This document shows positions 16,710-24,226 of a DNA stretch of 24,226 nucleotides, piece by piece (position 1 is the first letter of the stretch; each line of letters begins with the position of its first letter). The stretch covers positions 1 through 24,226 of the forward strand of contig CAZSFA010000030.1 in NCBI GenBank assembly GCA_964606055.1. The letters are read 5' to 3'. This stretch comes from Roseitalea sp964606055 (GTDB lineage Bacteria > Pseudomonadota > Alphaproteobacteria > Rhizobiales > Rhizobiaceae). Below the pieces are notes generated by a model that made no database searches, was not told the origin of the DNA, and saw only the letters and a list, made by a program, of their open reading frames with translations. The translations under genes were made by a program, and so were the position numbers.

Positions 16710-17540
16710 TCAGCCCGAACCGGGTGGATCGGGGGCACGGAACATCGGCATCCCGTTGAACCGGTAGGCGTTGATCGCGGCACGGCCGGCATTGCCGGTC
16801 AGCCAGTCATGCCATTGCCGGGCGGCGCGGCGTTGCGCCGGCGGTATCGCGGCGTGGGTCGCAAGGATCGATGCGTAGGGGTTCCTGAGCGGCGGCTCCT
16901 GCGCGAAGACGATGACGTGATCGCCCTTGGCCGCAAACCGGGTCCATGTCGCCCGATCGCTCAGCGTGAGGGCGTCCATTTGCGTGGCCGTCATGATCGT
17001 CTGGCCCATGCCGGCGCCGGTCTGGCGATACCACTGGCCAAAGGTTGGGGGATCGAGGCCAGCGCGCGCCCAAAGCCGCATCTCCTGGCGGTGGGTGCCG
17101 CTGTCATCGCCGCGCGACACGAACGGCGCGCCGCTCCGCGCAAGGTGAACCAGCGCGCCCGCCATGTCGCCCGCGCCGACAAGATCCGCCGAAGCCTCGC
17201 GCGGACCGATGAGCACGAAGTCGTTTTCCATCACATCGCGCCGGTCGCTGCCGGCGCCGGACGCGATGAACGCCATTTCGCCATCCCGGTCATGGACCAG
17301 AATGGCCGCCGCATCGCCGCGCCGCGCCATCTCGAACGCCTGGCCGGTGCCGACCGCGACAATCCTGACCGAAATGCCCGAGGCGCGCGTGAACTGCGGG
17401 ACGATCGCATCGAGCAGGCCGGCATTGTCGGCCGATGTCGCGGCGGCCAGCACGAAACGCTGATCGCCGGCGCGCGCAGGCAAGATCGCAGCCGCCAACA
17501 GCAGCGCGATCGCGCCGAGCAGACCGACCCATCTGACCAT
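16710..17540 (-). CDS. tupA: Tungstate ABC transporter substrate-binding protein
   Basis: A 276-residue periplasmic binding protein that captures tungstate (possibly molybdate) and delivers it to TupB. The signal peptide is residues 1-24 (LLGAIALLLAAAIL, then ARA). Family motifs are plain: TSADNAGLLDAIVPQF (35-50, where TTTSxxxSGLL is usual), VAVGTGQA (61-68), RGDAAAILVHD, DVMENDFVLIGP (102-113) and the ligand-binding RGDDSGTH (143-150). ATG 17540 was chosen because AAGGTG lies 4 nt upstream and the hydrophobic core begins directly after it; an in-frame ATG 42 nt upstream would bury the signal. It faces tupB rather than sharing its operon, and lies 73 nt downstream of a small ORF. Confidence 0.93.
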   Translation of the reverse strand: MVRWVGLLGAIALLLAAAILPARAGDQRFVLAAATSADNAGLLDAIVPQFTRASGISVRIVAVGTGQAFEMARRGDAAAILVHDRDGEMAFIASGAGSDRRDVMENDFVLIGPREASADLVGAGDMAGALVHLARSGAPFVSRGDDSGTHRQEMRLWARAGLDPPTFGQWYRQTGAGMGQTIMTATQMDALTLSDRATWTRFAAKGDHVIVFAQEPPLRNPYASILATHAAIPPAQRRAARQWHDWLTGNAGRAAINAYRFNGMPMFRAPDPPGSG

Positions 17541-17613
17541 GATCACCTTCGCCTCGCCGAACGGCCCGCACACAATCACCATGCGATGCGGGCGGCAAGA
17601 CCGACCGGTCGGA

Positions 17614-17760
17614 TCAGCAGATCAGGAAACCGTAGCGTTCGCCGGCGCGGGCGCCCATTTCACCGGGCATTGTGCGCAGAAAGCGCTCGCGCTCGCGTTG
17701 CGTCGTCATGTTGGTGGGCGCGATCGTGCGCCACTGAAACCAGCGGAGAAGGGCCGTCAT
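17614..17760 (-). CDS. Small ORF, 48 residues, unknown function
   Basis: A short reading frame upstream of tupA on the same strand. ATG 17760 has GGAG six bases upstream (an ATG at 17772 is also in frame). The product begins MTALLRWFQWRTIAP, followed by a very basic/acidic patch (TTQRERERFLRT), then GEMGARAGERYGFLIC. The aromatic, amphipathic N-terminus and charged middle look protein-like, and the ribosome-binding site is better than those of several larger genes here. No family is recognised. It could be a small membrane-associated or regulatory protein, or a leader for tupA 73 nt downstream. Confidence is moderate because the frame is short and GC-rich. Confidence 0.5.
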   Translation of the reverse strand: MTALLRWFQWRTIAPTNMTTQRERERFLRTMPGEMGARAGERYGFLIC

Positions 17761-17860
17761 CTCATACTCCATGCGTCTGCCAAGTCACACGAAGCTGCCA
17801 TGGCGCGACCGAACGATCCTGGCGGCGCTTTGGACGCGCCGTTTGGCTGGATCGCCGGCT

Positions 17861-17866
17861 ATTATA
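17861..17866 (-). promoter_or_regulatory. Perfect TATAAT -10 hexamer upstream of the small ORF and tupA
   Basis: The minus strand reads TATAAT from 17866 to 17861, a full consensus match in a GC-rich region, about 100 nt upstream of the small ORF. No acceptable -35 box is seen at 16-18 nt. Just upstream, GGTCGA (17893-17898) and TCGACC (17923-17928) form the arms of a potential stem-loop with a GC-rich loop. This could end the MFS transcript or bind a regulator. Nothing else is evident in 17773-17981. Confidence 0.3.
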
Positions 17867-17981
17867 AGGGCCGCTATCGACGGGTTGGGATCGGTCGACT
17901 TGCGGGCCCCCGTTGCGGCGGCTCGACCCTGACGATGCCGCAAGCCGAAACGTCCTGCGCGCGCAAATGCGAATCAGATTG

Positions 17982-19154
17982 TCAGTTTTGCGCCACCGCG
18001 CGGCGCCTTGCCGCCAGCGCCAGGTGCACGGCGATGCCGGTCAGAAAGCACGCCAGCAGGAAGAGCGCGATGCCGGTGAAGCCGGCCAGGCCGTTCAGGG
18101 CGACCAGGATCGGCGTTCCCAGCGTGTTGCCCAGATTGCCGGTCTGCGCCATGCCGCCATTGGCGAGCGCCCGGTCGGCGGTGTCGGCGTTCAGTTGCGG
18201 GACGGCGGCGAAGCTCGCGCCCTGAACCAGGCCCAGGCAGGCAAACAGGGCCGTGCAGGCCCATAGATTTGCACCCAGCACAACCAGCGCCACCGCGCAC
18301 AGGGCGCCGCCGGCAAACCCGATGATGACCACCGCGACCGCCGACACGTAGCGCAACAGCGTCACGCCGATGATCAGCGAGGCGGTGATGCTGGCGATCG
18401 GCAGCCATGCCATGGCCATGGAGCGCAGGGCGGGATCGATGAAGGGCGGCAGAACGGCGAGCAGCGAGACAAAGGATACCGTGTAGAACATCCAGCCAAG
18501 GGCCGGCGCGCCGACATGCGGCGACCGGTAGATCGCCCGATGTCGCCGGATGATGGCGGCGGGGCTGATCGAGGGCGGCGGGTCGCCTTCGGCCGGAACG
18601 GGCGGCAGGATCGCCACCATCACGATGCCGAGCGCGAGCATCAGCGCGCCATGGGCAAGGAACGGGCCCGAAAGGCCCAGTGCGACGGTGACCGGCGGCA
18701 GCACAAGCGCGGCCATGAAGAACGCCACGCCGAAAAACGTGCCCCAGAGCGTCAGCGCCGCGCCCTGATAGGCGGTCGGTGCGATCCGCGCGATCAGCGT
18801 TGGTGCCGCGACCACGATCGCCAGATGCGACAGGCCCTCGATGAAGCGGCTCGCCATCAGGACCGGGAAGGGCGGCAGGAACGACTGCCCCAGCGAGACC
18901 GCCGCCCCCAGGAAAAGACCGATGAGCAGCAGCCGGCGCGGCCCGATGCGCACGGCCAACAGGCCCGCGACCACGCCCAGCATGATGCCCATGAAGGCAA
19001 TCAGCGAAACCAGAAAGCCCGAAGCGATGCCCGTTTCGCCATAGTGGCTCTGAAGGTCGGGCAGGATGGTTGCGATCTTGGCGAACTGCAGGGCGGCGCC
19101 GATACCGGCCGCCCATAGCGCCAGGACGGTGAGCAGGCGGACCGGTGCTGTCAT
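17982..19154 (-). CDS. MFS transporter
   Basis: A 390-residue major facilitator superfamily permease with twelve predicted membrane helices and a short cytoplasmic loop with PPSISPAAIIRRHRAIYRS, cited by PAEGDPP just before it, between the two halves. The loop between helices two and three, GLLAVRIGPRRLLLIG, carries the family's R/K-rich motif A in degenerate form. The helix-five region GTFFGVAFFMAALVLPP fits CynX/NarK-like or drug-proton antiporter types. Start ATG 19154 was chosen because it directly precedes the first helix; an in-frame TTG at 19202 would add 16 polar residues. The substrate cannot be predicted. Its position upstream of tupA on the same strand does not itself imply oxyanion transport. 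Confidence 0.88.
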   Translation of the reverse strand: MTAPVRLLTVLALWAAGIGAALQFAKIATILPDLQSHYGETGIASGFLVSLIAFMGIMLGVVAGLLAVRIGPRRLLLIGLFLGAAVSLGQSFLPPFPVLMASRFIEGLSHLAIVVAAPTLIARIAPTAYQGAALTLWGTFFGVAFFMAALVLPPVTVALGLSGPFLAHGALMLALGIVMVAILPPVPAEGDPPPSISPAAIIRRHRAIYRSPHVGAPALGWMFYTVSFVSLLAVLPPFIDPALRSMAMAWLPIASITASLIIGVTLLRYVSAVAVVIIGFAGGALCAVALVVLGANLWACTALFACLGLVQGASFAAVPQLNADTADRALANGGMAQTGNLGNTLGTPILVALNGLAGFTGIALFLLACFLTGIAVHLALAARRRAVAQN

Positions 19155-19239
19155 TTGTGCGGTTCGGCGAGGCGGGCGGGCATTGCCTGTTCTATCGGGC
19201 AAACGACGGCCGCAGACAAGCCGCCGTCGCGATTGCCGC

Positions 19240-19896
19240 TCAGCCGCCCATCCAGTGCATGGCCAGCGTGCCGACGGTGAACAAGAGGCCGAAGACGACC
19301 AGCAGCGAGAAAAGGCCGGTCAGGATGCCGATGGTCAGCCACAGCCCGTCGCGCTCGGACAGGGCCAGACCGCACAACGCGCAGGCGAACGCCGGGAACC
19401 AGTTGCTGAACGGAACCGGAAGCGTGACCGCCAGGCCGAGCACGAGGGCGAAGGCGCCGACGATGCGTTCAGCGCGCCGATGGTCGGAAAACGGCCAGTG
19501 GCGGGGCCGGACCCAGCCTTCCAGGCGCTGAAGAAGCGGGATCAGACGCCCGGTCATGCGTGCGAAACGGTCCTGCGAAACCGACCGGCGCAGAAAGGTT
19601 TCCGGCAACCACACGGCCTGCCTGCCGGCCACCATCTGCAGGGCGACCAGGATGATCGGCACGCCGAGGATGAGCGTCGATCCGGGCGGGAACGGCAGCA
19701 TGTTGATGGCCGCGGTGAAGACCAGGAAGGTGGCGAACGAACGGTCCGCCAGCGCATTGCGGATGCAGCGGACCGAGACGTCGCCGCTCTGGCGTTCGGC
19801 CAGTTGCGCAAGAACCTGCGACAGTGCGCGGGGCCGGTAGGATGCGTGCGGCTGCGGGCCGGGTTCGGTCTGGATGTGTTGCGTCTTGTCGAGCAT
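19240..19896 (-). CDS. exoD: ExoD family membrane protein
   Basis: About 218 residues, with a hydrophilic N-terminus and four or five helices. It matches the ExoD family: LSQVLAQLAERQSGD (about 26-40), LADRSFATFLVFTAAINMLPFPPGST (key FPPGST), ILGVPIILVALQM and RLIPLLQRLEGWVRPR. ExoD was named from rhizobial mutants altered in exopolysaccharide and alkali tolerance; its biochemical role is unclear. ATG 19896 is the first ATG giving a family-length protein; an in-frame GTG at 19980 would add 28 residues. No clear ribosome-binding site precedes either. It is divergent from the GT2-GtrA gene, with which it may share a regulatory region, consistent with a polysaccharide/envelope theme. Confidence 0.85.
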   Translation of the reverse strand: MLDKTQHIQTEPGPQPHASYRPRALSQVLAQLAERQSGDVSVRCIRNALADRSFATFLVFTAAINMLPFPPGSTLILGVPIILVALQMVAGRQAVWLPETFLRRSVSQDRFARMTGRLIPLLQRLEGWVRPRHWPFSDHRRAERIVGAFALVLGLAVTLPVPFSNWFPAFACALCGLALSERDGLWLTIGILTGLFSLLVVFGLLFTVGTLAMHWMGG

Positions 19897-20264
19897 GGCG
19901 GTCGTCAGCCGATGGGGTCCGTTGCCTGTTCTGCCTTGCGTTTGCGTCACCAATGCTGCGGTTTTGCGCCCGTCATGCACTGTGCATATAGTCTGCCACG
20001 ATTGTGTTTACAGACCATTGGGCGCCGGTGGCGGGCCTGTTCCGATCGCGCCGTTTGGCCGCAAGCCCTTATTCTCGGTAAACAAAACACTTGTTAACGC
20101 GACCGTGGCACCATTGCGTTCGCCGCGATGCAGGGGCGGTGGGAAAACCGCGCGGCGTTGATTGTCCGCGCGGGAACCCGCCGGTAGTATTTTGCTTTTT
20201 GACGACGACAGGTTGGCCGCAGCCCGTGGGTGAGCAATCCTCCGTGATACCAGCACAAGGCGAC
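19897..20264. promoter_or_regulatory. 368-nt divergent intergenic region with palindrome and hairpin
   Basis: No convincing gene. It contains a perfect 13-bp palindrome, ATGCAC-T-GTGCAT (19975-19987), overlapping a TATATG on the minus strand that could be a -10 for exoD. It also has an AT-rich patch with GTTAAC near 20093, and two copies of CCGCGCGG (20148-20155 and 20166-20173) that can pair into an 8-bp stem with a 10-nt loop in the leader of the GT2-GtrA gene. No -35/-10 pair of good quality is visible on the plus strand. Confidence 0.4.
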
Positions 20265-21368
20265 ATGGTTCCGTCCATTGTCGCGCCCGCATTGAGCGTC
20301 ATCTTGCCGACCTACAACGAGGCCGGCAACATTCCGGTGATCGTGGACAGGATCGCCGTAGCGCTGGAAGGCGTGCCCCATGAGATCATCGTCGTCGACG
20401 ATGACAGTCCCGACGGTACCGCCGAGGTGGCGCGAAAGGTCGCGCGCACGCATCCGCATGTGCGCTGCATACGCCGCGTCGGGCGGCGCGGCCTGTCGGG
20501 CGCCTGCATCGAGGGCATGATGGCGGCCAACGCGCCGGTCATCGTGATCATGGATGCGGACATGCAGCACGATGAAACGCGGCTGCCGGTGATGCTCGCC
20601 GAGATCGAGGCCGGCGCCGATCTGGTGATCGGCACGCGCTACATCGAAGGCGGCAATGCGGCGTCGGGGTTTGCCCGCGAAGCGCGCAAGAAGGGCAGTG
20701 AGCTTGCGACCGCGCTCGCCAACAGCATCACCGGCCGGTACACGACCGACCCGATGAGCGGGTTCTTCATGCTGCGGCGCGACGTCGCCGATGTTGTCGC
20801 CGGTGCCGTCGCCAAGGAAGGCTTCAAGATCCTGTTCGACATCGTCAGCCGGTTCGGCTCGCAACTGACCATCCGCGAGGTTCCGTTCGAGTTCCGCGAG
20901 CGCGTCGAGGGCGAGAGCAAGCTTGGCATTCTGGTGACGATCCAGTTCCTGGGGCTTCTGGTTTCGCGCTACACCGGCGGCATCGTGCCGGTGCAGTTCC
21001 TGCTGTTTGCCCTGGTCGGCACCAGCGGTCTTGTTGTGCACATGGCGGCGCTGTTTGCGTTCGAGAGCGGGTTGGGCATGGCATTCGCCGCCGCGCAGAT
21101 CACGGCGACCTATGTGGCGATGACGACCAACTTCGTCTTCAACAACCGTGTCACCTACGGCCATCGATCGCTGTCCGGCGGCGATTTCTGGGGCGGGCTG
21201 GCGACGTTCTATGCGATCTGCTCGATTGGCGCCTTCGCCAATGTGTCGATCGCGCTGCGTCTCATCGAATGGGACTGGCCAAGCTGGACGGCCGGGCTCG
21301 CCGGGGCGGTGATGAGCGCCTTGTTCAACTTCGCCGTCACGCGGCTGGTCACCTGGCGCGACCGCTGA
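20265..21368 (+). CDS. DPM1-like polyprenyl-phosphate glycosyltransferase fused to GtrA domain
   Basis: A 367-residue fusion. Residues about 9-235 form a GT2 domain of the dolichol-phosphate-mannose synthase type: SVILPTYNEAGNI (11-23), VVDDDSPDGT (43-52, nucleotide-sugar binding), MDADMQHD (96-103, metal-binding acidic motif), IGTRYIEGG and DPMSGFFMLRR (162-172). It should move a sugar from a nucleotide donor to polyprenyl phosphate on the cytoplasmic face. Residues about 238-367 form a four-helix GtrA domain, a family implicated in flipping lipid-linked sugars, ending in NFAVTRLVTWRDR. ATG 20265 has AAGG five bases upstream and sits just before the GT2 fold; upstream in-frame GTG codons (20226, 20244) are alternatives. 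It probably feeds the GT87-like transferase downstream. The sugar is unknown. Confidence 0.9.
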   Translation: MVPSIVAPALSVILPTYNEAGNIPVIVDRIAVALEGVPHEIIVVDDDSPDGTAEVARKVARTHPHVRCIRRVGRRGLSGACIEGMMAANAPVIVIMDADMQHDETRLPVMLAEIEAGADLVIGTRYIEGGNAASGFAREARKKGSELATALANSITGRYTTDPMSGFFMLRRDVADVVAGAVAKEGFKILFDIVSRFGSQLTIREVPFEFRERVEGESKLGILVTIQFLGLLVSRYTGGIVPVQFLLFALVGTSGLVVHMAALFAFESGLGMAFAAAQITATYVAMTTNFVFNNRVTYGHRSLSGGDFWGGLATFYAICSIGAFANVSIALRLIEWDWPSWTAGLAGAVMSALFNFAVTRLVTWRDR

Positions 21369-21483
21369 GGCGAACTCCCAGGGGCGACCGTCGCCGGTTG
21401 CCGATCAAGCCGGTGGACATGGGCGCGGTGGCCGATTAGTGCCTCCGGCGACCCGTTGCCCAACCAGCCCTCGTGCCCCGTTC

Positions 21484-22830
21484 ATGCCGCGACCCAATCG
21501 CCTCGAAACCATCATCCTCGTGCTTCTGGCGGTCTTCTTCGTCGGGCTGTGCGTGGAGACGCTGATGCGGTCGGCCTATGCGTTTCGGCCGATGACCGAC
21601 GCACAGGTCTTCTTCCGTGCCGGTTGGGCGGTGTGGGCCGGTGAGCCGATCTACGCCATCGTGGACGACAACGGCTGGCCTTATGTCTATCCGCCGACCC
21701 TTGCGATCGCGATGGTTCCGTTCGCCGCCGCACCCGATGGCGCCGCCGGGCCATGGTTCGCAATGCCCTATCCGGTCGCAATCGTCGTCCTTTACGTGAT
21801 CGAACTTGCGGCCGCGATCGCCGCGGTGCACCTGGCCGCGCTCGCCATCGAGCGGCTGCTTGATGGCCGGGTCGACCTTGTCCGCACGCGCGCGCGGCCG
21901 CACTGGCACCCGTTCTGGCTCATGCGGTTGGGCGCGCTGGCGGTCTACCTGCCGCTGATTTCGGCCGATATCGGGCGCGGGCAGGTGACGACGATGCTGC
22001 TGTTGTCGTTCGTCGGCTTTGCCGTCCTGATGATCAACGGCCGGTCGTTCGCGGCCGGGTTCGCGCTTTCGGTCGGCACGACGATCAAGGTCTTTCCGGC
22101 GGTCGGCCTGCTGGTTCCGGTGTTGCGCCGCGACTGGTCCTGCCTGTTCGGGTTTGCCGCCGGGATCGGCGTGTTTGCCATCCTCATTCCCCTGATCGCG
22201 TTCGGCCCCGAACGCTTCATCGCCGAATATGGCGACTATGTCCCGGTGGTGACCGGCATGTCGCAGACGACGGGCGGATCGCTGGGCGCGCAGGGCGGAT
22301 CGGTCGCCTCCGATTCGGTCGGCATCGGCGCGTTCGTCTACAAGACGTGGCTGTTCTTGTCGGGAACGCCGTTTCAAAGCGTGGCGCCGGAGTGGACCAA
22401 GCTGGTTCACGTCGCCGTCGCGCTGGCCATGCTGGCATTGTTCGTTGTGGCGTTTCACGGCCGCATCTGGGTGCTGCGCGGGCGGCAGCCGTTCGAGCCG
22501 TTCGGCCTGATGGTCGCCGTGGCGCTGCTGGCCGCGTTTGCGACGATCGCGGTGCCTGTCGCGCAACTGCATTACATGTGCCTGGTCATGTTGCTGCACA
22601 TGCTGATCGTCGCGCGGACATGGCTCGATCGTGGAACCGTGACGACGCCGGCCTGGCTGCATGCGTTGTCGCTGCTTGTCATCGTCGCCAGCATCGCCAA
22701 CATGTCGACGATCCTTGGCCGCTATGTGCTGCTGACGACGGCAGTCTATCCGGTCCTGATTTCCATGGCGCTGGGGCTGATCATGGTCCGGCGCGGGCCC
22801 GATGCGGCGGGCGCCGCGCATGTCCCTTGA
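21484..22830 (+). CDS. GT87 (DUF2029)-like membrane glycosyltransferase
   Basis: A 448-residue polytopic protein with about ten helices. The first external loop has the GT87 pattern: MTDAQVFFRAGWAVWAG (Asp39 as probable catalytic acid), then PIY and WPYVYPP (65-71). Further typical pieces are DIGRGQVTTMLLLS and the loop GMSQTTGGSLGAQGGS. GT87 enzymes, including mycobacterial PimE, transfer sugars from polyprenyl-phosphate donors on the outer face of the inner membrane. This matches the preceding GT2-GtrA gene as donor synthase. The start is uncertain: ATG 21484 directly precedes the first helix, while GTG 21439 would add 15 residues; neither has a clear ribosome-binding site. The 115-nt gap after the previous gene holds nothing recognised. 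Acceptor unknown. Confidence 0.8.
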   Translation: MPRPNRLETIILVLLAVFFVGLCVETLMRSAYAFRPMTDAQVFFRAGWAVWAGEPIYAIVDDNGWPYVYPPTLAIAMVPFAAAPDGAAGPWFAMPYPVAIVVLYVIELAAAIAAVHLAALAIERLLDGRVDLVRTRARPHWHPFWLMRLGALAVYLPLISADIGRGQVTTMLLLSFVGFAVLMINGRSFAAGFALSVGTTIKVFPAVGLLVPVLRRDWSCLFGFAAGIGVFAILIPLIAFGPERFIAEYGDYVPVVTGMSQTTGGSLGAQGGSVASDSVGIGAFVYKTWLFLSGTPFQSVAPEWTKLVHVAVALAMLALFVVAFHGRIWVLRGRQPFEPFGLMVAVALLAAFATIAVPVAQLHYMCLVMLLHMLIVARTWLDRGTVTTPAWLHALSLLVIVASIANMSTILGRYVLLTTAVYPVLISMALGLIMVRRGPDAAGAAHVP

Positions 22831-22839
22831 CCGCGCCCC

Positions 22840-22869
22840 TTGATCGCCGCCGCCGCCGTCACCTATCCT
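22840..22869 (+). promoter_or_regulatory. Candidate promoter upstream of the final aminotransferase
   Basis: TTGATC (22840-22845), 18 nt, then TATCCT (22864-22869): two 4/6 matches to consensus at acceptable spacing. It would start transcription near 22876, about 140 nt upstream of the aminotransferase and essentially at the ATG of a 28-codon ORF (22877). Confidence 0.35.
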
Positions 22870-22876
22870 GCTGGCC

Positions 22877-22963
22877 ATGATCGTCCGTCCGACATCGCAC
22901 ACGCGCCATTTCGACCTTTTGATGCTGTGCGCCCGTATCGGCTATTCGCCGCCCGCCGCCTGA
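22877..22963 (+). CDS. Possible 28-residue upstream ORF
   Basis: A tiny frame starting MIVRPTSHTRHFDLL and ending in IGYSPPAA, 55 nt ahead of the aminotransferase start. It begins right where the candidate promoter would start transcription, so it could be translated leaderless. It has no ribosome-binding site and no recognised family. No run of a single amino acid suggests classic attenuation. Support is weak. Confidence 0.2.
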   Translation: MIVRPTSHTRHFDLLMLCARIGYSPPAA

Positions 22964-23018
22964 TCGTCCGTGCCACGTCGGTGGCGCGCATCTTGATTCA
23001 GGCGACGGAGACAAGCCA

Positions 23019-24226
23019 TTGACCTACCGGAACTATTCCCTTGAGCAGTTGCGGGCCATGGATGCGGCCCACCATCTGCATCCATTCACCGACCATGCCG
23101 ACCTGCGCGCGGCGGGCAGCCGGATCATCACGCGCGCCGACGGCCCGTTCGTCTATGACAGCGAGGGCCACGAAATCCTTGACGCGATGGCGGGCCTTTG
23201 GTGCGTCAATGTCGGCTATGGCCGCGCTGAGCTGGTGGAGGCCGCCGCCGCCCAGATGCGCGAACTGCCCTACTACAACGCGTTCTTTCGCTGCACGACG
23301 CCGACGCCGGTCCTGCTCGCCGAGCGGCTTGCGCAGATCGCGCCCGATCACGTCAACCAGGTGTTCTACGGCTCGTCGGGCTCTGAAGCCAACGACACCG
23401 CGCTGCGGCTCGTGCGCCACTATTGGGCGCTGGAGGGCAGGCCCGAAAAGCGGATCGTGATCTCGCGCGACTGGGCCTATCACGGCTCGACAATCGCGGC
23501 GACGTCGCTGGGCGGCATGGCGGGGATGCACGCGCAACTGCACGGTGCCGTGCCCGACATCCGCCATGTGATGTGCCCCTATGCGTTCGAGCTTGCCGAA
23601 CCGGGCGAGAGCGAGGACGCGTTCGGGCTGCGCGCGGCCAAGGCCGTGGAGGATGCGATCCTCGAAGCGGGGCCGGAGAACGTCGCCGCGTTCATCGGCG
23701 AGCCGATCCAGGGCGCGGGCGGCGTCAAGATCCCGCCGGCCAGCTACTGGCCCGAGATCCAGCGCATCTGCGACCGTCACGACGTCCTGTTGATGCTCGA
23801 TGAGGTGATCACCGGTTACGGCCGCACCGGGGCCTGGTTTGCCGCGCAATCGCTGGACATCCGGCCCGATACGATCACCACCGCCAAGGGACTGACATCG
23901 GGCTACCAGCCGCTTTCGGCCCTTCTGGTCGGCGACCGCATTGCCCAAACGCTGGTCGCCAGGGGCGGCGAGTTCTACCACGGCTACACCTATTCGGGGC
24001 ATCCGGTCGCCTGCGCGGTCGCGCTGACGAATCTGGACATCATCGCGCGCGAAGGCCTGATCGAGCGTGTGCGCGACGACACCGGCCCTTACCTGCTGGA
24101 CGCGCTGCAATCGGCGGTTGGCGACCATCCGCTGGTCGGCGAGGTGCGCGGCTTTGGACTTCTCGCTGCCATCGAGATCGTCAAGGATCGGGCGACGCGG
24201 GAGCGGTTCGCGCCCGAAGGCGAAGC
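23019..24226 (+). CDS. Class III omega-aminotransferase, truncated at right edge
   Basis: The first 402 residues of a probable 450-460-residue PLP enzyme of the omega-amino acid/polyamine:pyruvate transaminase type. Seen in order: LDAMAGLWCVNVGYGR, PYYNAFFRCTTP, the phosphate-binding YGSSGSEAND, the WAYHGST loop, GEPIQGAGGV, LDEVITGYGRTG (with the PLP-ring Asp) and the Schiff-base lysine in TTAKGLTSGYQPL (Lys290), then YHGYTYSGHPVACAVAL. These are typical of beta-alanine/putrescine-pyruvate transaminases rather than ornithine types. No ATG fits the start: TTG 23019 with CGGAG eight bases upstream gives the family N-terminus (TYRNYSLEQLRAMD), whereas ATG 23058 would trim it. It is unlike the operon aminotransferase at 10123 and probably serves amine catabolism. 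The C-terminus is outside the window. Confidence 0.9.
   Translation, partial: MTYRNYSLEQLRAMDAAHHLHPFTDHADLRAAGSRIITRADGPFVYDSEGHEILDAMAGLWCVNVGYGRAELVEAAAAQMRELPYYNAFFRCTTPTPVLLAERLAQIAPDHVNQVFYGSSGSEANDTALRLVRHYWALEGRPEKRIVISRDWAYHGSTIAATSLGGMAGMHAQLHGAVPDIRHVMCPYAFELAEPGESEDAFGLRAAKAVEDAILEAGPENVAAFIGEPIQGAGGVKIPPASYWPEIQRICDRHDVLLMLDEVITGYGRTGAWFAAQSLDIRPDTITTAKGLTSGYQPLSALLVGDRIAQTLVARGGEFYHGYTYSGHPVACAVALTNLDIIAREGLIERVRDDTGPYLLDALQSAVGDHPLVGEVRGFGLLAAIEIVKDRATRERFAPEGE

Noticed and set aside
21436..22902. 488-codon open frame antisense to the GT87-like gene
   Set aside because: Hydrophilic repeats of Arg/Asp/Gln/His only; the plus strand encodes a coherent membrane protein.
22877..22963. 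Start of a bestrophin-like gene, suggested by MIVRP
   Set aside because: Only five residues agree and the frame closes after 28 codons; nothing resembling the family continues in other frames.

Overview
The window is a stretch of high-GC chromosome from an alphaproteobacterium, most likely a member of Hyphomicrobiales (Rhizobiales). This is inferred from the heterotetrameric sarcosine oxidase locus, a DUF1194 von Willebrand-type protein, an ExoD family protein, a tungstate-type TupA/TupB pair, and dense coding with ATGA overlaps and frequent GTG/TTG starts. I see no rRNA, tRNA, insertion sequence, prophage or CRISPR array. A run of exactly 100 N (1067-1166) marks an assembly gap inside soxD.

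Layout. Positions 1-2717 (minus strand) hold soxB-soxD-soxA; SoxA runs off the left edge and SoxB has unusual active-site motifs. Positions 2901-5628 (plus) hold a large MscS-family mechanosensitive channel and an overlapping small exported protein, followed by a long inverted repeat. Positions 5807-12816 (plus) hold a tightly coupled six-gene operon: a HAD phosphatase-UbiA prenyltransferase fusion, a DprE1-like FAD oxidase, an EmrE/ArnE-like small transporter, an extended SDR epimerase/dehydratase, a class III PLP aminotransferase and a GT-C-like membrane protein. A second large GT-C-like membrane protein converges on it from the minus strand (12806-14521). Next come a DUF1194 protein, a TupB-like permease, a small VOC-like protein and, on the minus strand, TupA, a 48-residue small ORF, an MFS transporter and an ExoD family protein. 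On the plus strand, 20265-22830 holds a DPM1-like glycosyltransferase fused to GtrA and a GT87-like polyprenyl-phosphate-sugar-dependent transferase. The window ends in a truncated class III omega-aminotransferase.

The centrepiece is the 5807-12816 operon. Its first two enzymes match the mycobacterial route to decaprenylphosphoryl-ribose/arabinose (UbiA/Rv3806c type synthase, DprE1 oxidase). The HAD domain supplies in cis the phosphatase that is a separate protein in mycobacteria. The short-chain reductase DprE2 is not visible; the operon instead carries a transaminase and an extended SDR. The transporter resembles the ArnE/ArnF flippase and the last gene has ArnT/GT-C-like topology. My hypothesis is an Arn-like lipid-linked aminopentose (or arabinose) pathway assembled from arabinan-type parts: make polyprenyl-P-ribose, oxidise it, aminate or reduce it, flip it, and transfer it to an envelope acceptor. 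The GT2-GtrA and GT87 genes 8 kb downstream suggest the region is generally devoted to lipid-linked sugars and envelope decoration. The chemistry is inference; the protein families are read from motifs.
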